From Paraktedonobacter sp034437695 (lineage in GTDB: Bacteria; Chloroflexota; Ktedonobacteria; Ktedonobacterales; Ktedonobacteraceae), in assembly GCA_034437695.1 (NCBI GenBank), contig DAOTTJ010000331.1, forward strand, positions 1 to 16,372: 16,372 bases of DNA, written 5' to 3'. The notes under the pieces are model-generated. The model had not been told where the DNA came from. It saw only the letters and a list, made by a program, of their open reading frames with translations, and did no database searches. The translations under genes and the position numbers were made by a program. Shown in pieces: positions 1-7,000 of the stretch; the first letter of the stretch is position 1; each line of letters starts with the position of its first letter.

Positions 1-28
1 GTAACGCCCTACAATGAAATATCGTCTA

Positions 29-57
29 TTGTATATCCAGTGCGCTTGTTTTATAAT
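29..57 (+). promoter_or_regulatory. Sigma-70/SigA-type promoter of the four-gene operon
   Basis: The -35 is TTGTAT (29-34) and the -10 is a perfect TATAAT (52-57), separated by exactly 17 bases. Transcription would start near 64, giving a leader of about 100 bases before the first ATG at 166. It is the only strong promoter I see ahead of the operon, and the genes behind it overlap or nearly touch, so it probably drives all four. It resembles the promoter at 10985-11013, which has the same -35 hexamer and spacing. Confidence 0.75.
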
Positions 58-104
58 AATACTCGCTCTTACCCATTGCAAATGAAACATGCTTAAAGCA
101 TAGA

Positions 105-154
105 CCCCTTACAGCTACGCTTTCTTATCCGCGCCAGTATCCGTCTGTAAGGGG
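105..154 (+). promoter_or_regulatory. Leader inverted repeat covering the ribosome-binding site of the first operon gene
   Basis: CCCCTTACAG (105-114) is perfectly complementary to CTGTAAGGGG (145-154), with a 30-base loop. The right arm contains the AAGGGG that best serves as Shine-Dalgarno sequence for the ATG at 166, although the spacing of about 11 bases is a little long. Folding would hide this site and could hold translation of the first gene low until something opens the stem. A 13-base palindrome (ATGCTT-A-AAGCAT, 89-101) lies just upstream. The pairing is directly visible; the regulatory role is inferred. Confidence 0.5.
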
Positions 155-165
155 ACGGTGAAAGA

Positions 166-1626
166 ATGACCTCTTTTTTAAGAAAACAAGCACGCCGGGA
201 TCAATCACACAATGAACTGAATAGCTTGCACCAGGATGTACAAGACTGGTTGAAATATCGCCGGGCCAGAGATAGTAGAGAAGGCTTCTCTCAGCACACG
301 ACCCACCTCATAGCGGTCGAAAAACTTATTGCGGGCGCAATCCTCGCTTTTCAGTCCGATATCGCTAGCTGCGATCCTGCCCTGGAGACTGGTGAGTTCT
401 ATCGGCGCTGCCACCGCGTCGACCAGTATTGTATCTGGCTGCGCCGCGTCTGGCTCTTCTTTAAGACCAAATTTGACCAGCGCGATGACCCACAGCTTAA
501 AGCTGTCCTTCAGGCTGCCGATGAGATCGCATGGAGCTGTTACCACCCACTGTTTGAGACGTATAAGTTCAACGGCGGCACGCTTAAAGAAGGTCCGCCT
601 CCGCTGACCTTTATCGAGCCGTTCTATGCCTTTGAGGCCTTCCCGGCGCAGATGGGAACTCCCGCCAGCCTTCAAGATCGCTGGCTGGACCGCGATTTCC
701 TCAATACATACCTGAAAAACCTGCCCATCCCGCTCGTACGCCTACCACCAACCTGCGTGCTCGCGCCCTGGTGGCTGGTGCTGATCGGCCACGAGGTCGG
801 CCACCACGCGCAATACGATCTCCAGCTCGTGAACTGGTTTAGTGAACAGGTGAAGCTCGCCATCCACGCGCACGGCGGCTCTGCTGAAGAGGTCACAAGC
901 TGGGGCGAGTATCGGGCCAGAGAGCTGTTCGCGGATATCTTCTCAGTGGTGGCGATGGGACCCTGGGCGCTGGCAGGCCTGGCCGATCTGGAACGTCACC
1001 CCACCGAACGTATGCTTCAATCCTCGCCGCGCACCGCCTATCCCTCGCCAGCTATACGCCTGCAATTGCTGGCCAGGACCGCAGAACGCCTTCACTTGGA
1101 TTGGCTCAACCCTTTCCAATCCTATGATCTGGACCTGGATGCTCTGCTCGCCAGCAATGCCTCAGCCAGCCGCGATCTCTCGTTCCTGGCCACCCTTATC
1201 GACCTGGAACTCGGACCCCTACCTACTCTGTCCCTGAAACTTGAGGATCTTTTCTCGTTTCAAGCCAGTAACTTTGCCCCCAATAAGGCTATCGCCCGCT
1301 GGCAAGCTTACCTGCTGGCCCAAACACCTTCCCGACCAGCCACGACGATGCACACTGCCCGCCTGATTGCCTGCGCCTCGCTGCAAGCCTGGTTCGAGGT
1401 AAGTCTCTTGGAGGACCCCGCCAGCCGACACGCACAGGCTGCCGCGCTGGCAAAGAAAACTGTGGATACGCTTATCGCGAACCGCGAGGTGGACACCCGC
1501 AGCGCACAACAGATCGAGCCAATCGGCGATCTAGGCGGAGAACTGGCCCGGTTCTTACGCCAGGCCTCACCAGAGCAGTTGGAGGATATAGAAGGAGTTG
1601 GAACTTGGCTTTCAAACGTTTTATAA
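166..1626 (+). CDS. Predicted zinc metallopeptidase (gluzincin-like), first gene of the operon
   Basis: This 486-residue protein is largely helical and has no signal peptide or obvious membrane segment, so it is probably cytoplasmic. Residues 209-214 read HEVGHH, an HExxH zinc-binding and catalytic motif in a hydrophobic helix that follows WWLVLIG. Residues 253-257 read ELFAD, matching the downstream ExxAD element that gives the third zinc ligand in M48-like and related gluzincins. The two lie 44 residues apart, as expected for such a site. I cannot assign a named peptidase family; the rest is unrecognised. Residues 140-148 (LKEGPPPLT) nearly match a stretch at the C-terminus of the fourth operon protein. 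The ATG start follows AAGGGG (149-154). Its last 22 bases overlap the next gene, implying coupled translation. As the first gene beside a CHAT protease and STAND NTPases, it may be a second proteolytic effector or a processing enzyme. Confidence 0.75.
   Translation: MTSFLRKQARRDQSHNELNSLHQDVQDWLKYRRARDSREGFSQHTTHLIAVEKLIAGAILAFQSDIASCDPALETGEFYRRCHRVDQYCIWLRRVWLFFKTKFDQRDDPQLKAVLQAADEIAWSCYHPLFETYKFNGGTLKEGPPPLTFIEPFYAFEAFPAQMGTPASLQDRWLDRDFLNTYLKNLPIPLVRLPPTCVLAPWWLVLIGHEVGHHAQYDLQLVNWFSEQVKLAIHAHGGSAEEVTSWGEYRARELFADIFSVVAMGPWALAGLADLERHPTERMLQSSPRTAYPSPAIRLQLLARTAERLHLDWLNPFQSYDLDLDALLASNASASRDLSFLATLIDLELGPLPTLSLKLEDLFSFQASNFAPNKAIARWQAYLLAQTPSRPATTMHTARLIACASLQAWFEVSLLEDPASRHAQAAALAKKTVDTLIANREVDTRSAQQIEPIGDLGGELARFLRQASPEQLEDIEGVGTWLSNVL
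1591..1597 (+). promoter_or_regulatory. Ribosome-binding site selecting a TTG start for the CHAT-NTPase gene
   Basis: GAAGGAG lies 7 bases before a TTG at 1605, inside the end of the preceding gene. There is no ATG nearby in this frame; the first in-frame ATG comes about 80 codons later and would cut into the N-terminal domain. The TTG is therefore the likely start. Confidence 0.65.
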
Positions 1627-3998
1627 TCGCGATCGAACAAAGCATAGAACAGACCTGGCACGTCGCGATCCATCCCGAGGCTCGCACCGCCACCGCTATC
1701 CACTCACGGCGCTTACAACGCATCACCACGGACAAGCGGGCGTTTCCACAACCACCATCCTCCGAGGCGGCAAATCTGCCCGCCAACTTCCTCCATAAGC
1801 AGCTCTGCTCAACCAGCCAGGCCTCCGATATCGAGCAGGTCTATCGACGTATTATGCAACGCAGTCCCAACGAAGACCAGCGCGATATGGAGACGTTTGC
1901 CCGCTATCTCGCCACCACGCTGTTTGATCAGACCGCCTGGGATAGAATCAACGAGCATGCCCCAAACCAACCGATCGAGCTGGCCTTTTGCATCCATCCC
2001 CAGGATACCAACGAAATAAGCTGTCTACCCTGGGAGATGATGTACGGCAACACTAATTTTCTCGCCGCAGAAATCGCGCGCCCCGTCGCGGTTACACGCC
2101 TGATCTGCCCTCCCAATCCACCTCGCGCCCAGATCACGCTGCCCGCCCTGCCCCTACCACTCAAAGTGCTTTTCGTCGTCGGCACCAGCCTCGACGATAC
2201 AAGTATTCGTTCAGGAGCCGAATACCTGGGTCTGCTCAATCATCTGGAAAGACTCGATATCCTCCATTTTCAATCGCACATTCTCTATAACGCGACGACC
2301 AGGGATATCTCGCAAGCGATCGCCACCTGGCACCCCTCCGTCGTCCACTTTATCTGCCACGGCGACCACGATGAGAACGGCGGATATCTTCAATTGACTC
2401 CGCTCGACTCCCAACAGAGTAATATGTTCTACGCACCAGAGCTTCTACCGCTCCTGCTCTCAACAAATATTGCCCATGCCGCTCCACCAATCGTGGTCTT
2501 AAATACCTGCTATAGCGCTGCTTCGCTCTTGCACTCGACCTCGCTGGCCACCGATCTGATCAACGGTGGCATCCCCCTGGTGGTGGCTATGACCGGGCGC
2601 ATCGCCAATAAAGCCTGCCAGTATTTCACTACCTCCTTCTACGAGGCACTCCTGACTGGCAAATCGCTCGTGGCCGCTACCGCCGAGGGCCGCCTGGCCG
2701 GCTTTGTCAATATGTCCGGCCACCAGAGCGGCGTGGATTGGATCTTCCCTGCCCTTTTTATGGCCGAAGGCATCTCACCAACTCTCGCTATCGAGCAAAC
2801 GAGCAAGGACCGATGGAGCACGCTACGCCATATTGCCCGAAATTATCGCGGCTTTAAGGACGATACCAAACATGGCCTTCTACCCTTTTATGACCGCCTG
2901 ACCTTTATTACAACCTATCAAGAGCTTATGCGCCCGGACAACGGCGGCAATGGCATCAACGCGCTGGCAGTGATCGCTCCCGCTCCCGCCAATGGCAGCC
3001 TGACTCGCTCCCGCTACGGCAAAACCCGCCTGCTCAATGAGATTGCCGCCCACGCAGCCCTCGATGGGCATATTCCCTGCCTGCCGACTGTCTCTTTCCA
3101 AAACGCGCCTCCCGCATCAGCCCTGGACCTTGCCGATCAGATACTCCAGACGATCCGCAAAACGTATAGTATGTTTGGACTGCCAGAGCCTCGCGACGCC
3201 GAGAATGCCCTGGCTTATGACTACCTGCTGCTCAATGCCTCGACAACCGATCCAACGGCCTCTAAAAGACTCACTACCCTGACCAGGGACGCCCTGCAAA
3301 CCCATAGACAGCAGATCGATCACCCCGAGGTCCTGGCCTCGGCACTCTATGCCGACCTGAAAAATCTCGCCCTCCGCGCACGTGAATACAATCGCTACGC
3401 CCGCGTCGTGCTCCTCCTCGATGATGTCCATCGCTTTGGCATCACCCCCGCCAGAACCTCAGCCTGCGATCTCTTAATCTCGCTCCTCTATATTGCGTGC
3501 GGTCCACAATCCGATAACCTCGCCAATATTATTCTGACCTTCTCAAATACGACTACAGGCGAATACGCCGAGGCGGTGATTAACCTCAAGCAATTTATCG
3601 AAAATGTCAATGGCTGGCTCCCACTCCTACACCTCGATGCTTTTCCAGGCCCAAACGATCCCCTGCCAATCCACCAGAGCGCACTCCAACCCACCGAGTA
3701 TCACCTGATCTACCAACAGTTTTTGCTCTCGCTCAACCTGATGGTTACAGATTCCGCAGAAAAGACTGCCTACGTCTATAAACGTCTCCACGAAGTAACT
3801 CAAGGTATACCCTCGCGTTTTAAGCTAGAAAATAGTACAATACAAGACGAGAAACTGAAAGAGGTGATTTATAGTATTCAGGAACTGGAGACCGAGCTGA
3901 AGCAAACGTTTTTTGAGCCTGTCGATGATCAAGCCTGGCTTGCCACAGGAGATGATAAAGTACGACTCCCTGCACCACAGGAAATCCAACGGATCTAA
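1605..3998 (+). CDS. CHAT-domain (caspase-like) protease fused to a STAND/AAA-type NTPase
   Basis: This is a 797-residue protein. The first ~120 residues resemble the beta-rich segment that precedes many CHAT domains. Residues ~125-390 are a CHAT domain: LPWEMMY (141-147) matches the conserved LPWE element, the catalytic histidine is most likely H252 in HFICHGD (248-254), and the nucleophile is C302 in LNTCYSA (299-305). The dyad is thus intact and protease activity is expected. Residues ~425-700 are an NTPase: the P-loop is odd (YGKT at 471-474, with T467 where a glycine or alanine is usual), while the Walker B is good (VVLLLDD, 601-607). No winged helix follows; one opens the next protein instead. 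CHAT proteases are known effectors in bacterial conflict systems, for example those joined to gasdermins or type III CRISPR. The target here is unknown. The TAA at 3996-3998 is the only stop between this gene and the next, which is in the same frame. Confidence 0.85.
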   Translation: MAFKRFIIAIEQSIEQTWHVAIHPEARTATAIHSRRLQRITTDKRAFPQPPSSEAANLPANFLHKQLCSTSQASDIEQVYRRIMQRSPNEDQRDMETFARYLATTLFDQTAWDRINEHAPNQPIELAFCIHPQDTNEISCLPWEMMYGNTNFLAAEIARPVAVTRLICPPNPPRAQITLPALPLPLKVLFVVGTSLDDTSIRSGAEYLGLLNHLERLDILHFQSHILYNATTRDISQAIATWHPSVVHFICHGDHDENGGYLQLTPLDSQQSNMFYAPELLPLLLSTNIAHAAPPIVVLNTCYSAASLLHSTSLATDLINGGIPLVVAMTGRIANKACQYFTTSFYEALLTGKSLVAATAEGRLAGFVNMSGHQSGVDWIFPALFMAEGISPTLAIEQTSKDRWSTLRHIARNYRGFKDDTKHGLLPFYDRLTFITTYQELMRPDNGGNGINALAVIAPAPANGSLTRSRYGKTRLLNEIAAHAALDGHIPCLPTVSFQNAPPASALDLADQILQTIRKTYSMFGLPEPRDAENALAYDYLLLNASTTDPTASKRLTTLTRDALQTHRQQIDHPEVLASALYADLKNLALRAREYNRYARVVLLLDDVHRFGITPARTSACDLLISLLYIACGPQSDNLANIILTFSNTTTGEYAEAVINLKQFIENVNGWLPLLHLDAFPGPNDPLPIHQSALQPTEYHLIYQQFLLSLNLMVTDSAEKTAYVYKRLHEVTQGIPSRFKLENSTIQDEKLKEVIYSIQELETELKQTFFEPVDDQAWLATGDDKVRLPAPQEIQRI

Positions 3999-4003
3999 GC
4001 AGG

Positions 4004-4010
4004 AAAGGAG
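4004..4010 (+). promoter_or_regulatory. Ribosome-binding site of the giant NTPase gene
   Basis: AAAGGAG stands 6 bases before the ATG at 4017. This strong site supports independent initiation of the giant NTPase gene, even though only one stop codon separates it from the upstream reading frame. Confidence 0.7.
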
Positions 4011-4016
4011 ACTCCA

Positions 4017-7000
4017 ATGGAGATGCAACACGTCAACTTCAATGTAGGACGGGCCGAGACTGGGTCACTCCAGGAGATCTGGTCTGCACTCGATGAGAAA
4101 CACCGCGCAACCATTCAAGCACGTATTCGCACTGAACGCGAAGCTCGCTTCGCCGATTTTCCCGAACAGACGCTCATCTGGCTGGCACTCCTTCCCTTCT
4201 GTACAGTCGCACTGGCCGAAGCCTGCTCCTTCCCACTCGGACCATATCATCAGACCATGTACGAGCTTTTTACTCATCTCTATCAGGCCGATCTCTGCGA
4301 ACTGGCTCCCGTCTCCAGCATACCATCTAGCGCAGATGAGAGTATTGCAACGCTGGACACCGACGCTAATTGCTACCGGCTGAATAACACGGTACGCCAG
4401 GAGATTATCCAGCGCTTCCTCACCAATACGACCAACCTGACGCCCGATCCGGCCCGCCTGCAAGCTCACGTCTCGACCCTGGGTCAGGCCATTATGCAGG
4501 CCAGGCACAATCACATAGAGGTCGCCCCTTATCTGCACCATTGGGCCACCCTGGCCTCCTCCGCTACTAGTATCCCCGCTGTAGCCCAACGTTTTACTCA
4601 CATCATCGAACAATTGCTCACCAGCGACGATGTCAATGAGGCGATACGCTGGATCGAAGCCGCTCGCCCGCTCGCCGAGATCGTGGGCGCAGAGCTTGAG
4701 CGAGCCGTCCAATGGGCGGCTCAACAGATCGAGCTTCATCACCGCCGCGCCCACGATCTGCAATCGCTGACACGCTTCCTAAGTCGCAAAGCACAGACGA
4801 AAGCCGTCGAAGATCTACTCAATAAAAATAAAGCTGAAGATCTGCTTAATAAAAACAAAAATGTCTGGAGCCTGCATTTCATTGGACCAGGCGGGGTGGG
4901 CAAAACCACGCTGATGCGCCATATCTCTACCAGTCTGGTCCCCCAACTGGGCGGCTCGGCCTGCCGGGTCGACTTCGATTACCTCAATCCCGGCTATCCC
5001 TCCCGTGCTCCCGCTCTGTTGCTCGATCAGTTCGCACAGGAATTGCGCCTCCAGGGCAACTCCGCCAGCTCCAAAGAGTTTGAAGAGTTTGCCCGCAAAG
5101 CCGCAACTTTCCACGAACGCTTTACCGACGCCTCTATGGCCAGTCTGTCCACCAGACAGATCCTGAACGATCCAGCTTTTCTTGCTCTCCTCGATACGTT
5201 TGCTCGCGGCGTGCGTCAGCTACCCACACCTGTGGTCTTTCTACTCGATACCTGCGAGGAACTCGTCAAGCTACGCCCCGATGGCACTGTCCCCGAGAGC
5301 ATCAACGCGAGCTTCGCGATCCTCGAACAACTCCATCAACGTATCCCCGAAATGTATGTCATCTTTAGCGGACGACGCCCCCTGGCCAGCGCCGGAGCCG
5401 GCGGCTGGACCTGCCCCTCTTCACCACATCCCAAACGTCCCTATCTGCGCCTTCACGAGATCTGGGGCTTCAGTCGCAGCGAAGCACTCCACTACTTATA
5501 CGACAAGGCTCAGGTACGCGAAGCACTCGTCGAACCGATCTTAGAAAAAAGTCCCGCGATCGACCAGATCGAACTTTTTCACTGGCCATCAAAACATCGC
5601 GGCGGGTACCTCAGCAAGGCTCGCTTTAATCCCTTCGAACTCGCTCTCTATGCCGGCTGGACCAGGGATGATCCCGAACTGACTGCGGAAAAACTACGCG
5701 CCGCAGACGCAAATTATTATATCGAACAACGCATCATCGGACGCATTAGCAACCCTCATCTGCGCTCTCTACTCCCCGCAGTCTCTCTGCTCGGCAGCTT
5801 CGAACGCGAGACACTGCGCGAACTCGCACCCGCGATGAACGCGGATACCTTCGATCTGCTCTTTCAAGAACTGGCCAGCCAGGAGTGGATGCAGATCCAG
5901 CAATTCACTTTAGCGGTCAAAAGCAATCTGCGCAGCCGCCTGTCAACCTACTACCACTCCACTGCCGCCGCCGAACTGGCGACGATCAGACAGCATATCC
6001 TGCCCTATCTCAAACACGCTACCCTGAAATGGCCGCTCGACCGCCTGAACGTCTCTCACGTCGATGCAACGCTGCGCCTGCTGGAGGAAGAGGACCCCCA
6101 TGAGGCGGCTCAGTGGTGGCAAGCGATGGAAACCCGTTTGACCGACGAGCCAAACGCCTACGGCTGGATGGCCAATCTGATCGAACAGCTCCTGGGCGAC
6201 GAAGGCGCACTCGCTGAGGTCGAATACTCACCCACTAGCACCACACAGGCCATCTTTCAACCCTCCGAACAGCGCCTCTACCGCCTGCTCCTCGATCTGC
6301 TGGAGCTTTTGCGCGGTCCCCAGAGAATACCCCTCGACTATGTACCAACCAGCAACCAGGAGAGTTGTCTACGTCCCGCTGTGCTCGCGACCTACGCAGC
6401 CGCTATGCTCCATACGCGCTCCTACTTGAGCCAGTCGCGCTTCGAGATCTGGCCCGAGGTCGCTCGCAAGTTGGGCCAGGACCCGACGCCCGCAGGCAGA
6501 AAATGTCTGCTCTACCGCTCGATCGCCGCTATCTGTAGACAGAGCTTCGCTACGCCACTAACCGATGCCGATTTTGCCAAAACGCTCGCTCTCCTCTCCC
6601 AGCTCCCGCTGCAAGATTTCGACGAGCAGCTCATGGCCGCAACGGTAGCCGCGCTGGAAGCACTGGTCGAGCATATAGAGATAGCGCCTCCAACTACAAC
6701 AAACTGGCCACGATCACTACTTGCATTGATCGAGCAGGTCGATCTCCCTTCTACCTCCATCCACCTGCGCACCTTCGTTCTGACCCTGGCCGGCAGAATC
6801 GCCCGCTTAACCTCCGACTGGTCTATGCTGGAGGCGTATTTTAATCGCGCCCTGGCCCTCCTCCCAACGTTAGCCGAGCACCAACAAAAATGGCTGGACT
6901 GGCTGGCCCCTAAGCATATCGCCGATCGCGTCCGTCTGGAATATATCCGCGCCGTCTATCCAACCCTCAATGCACCACAACAAACGCTGGACTGCGTTGG

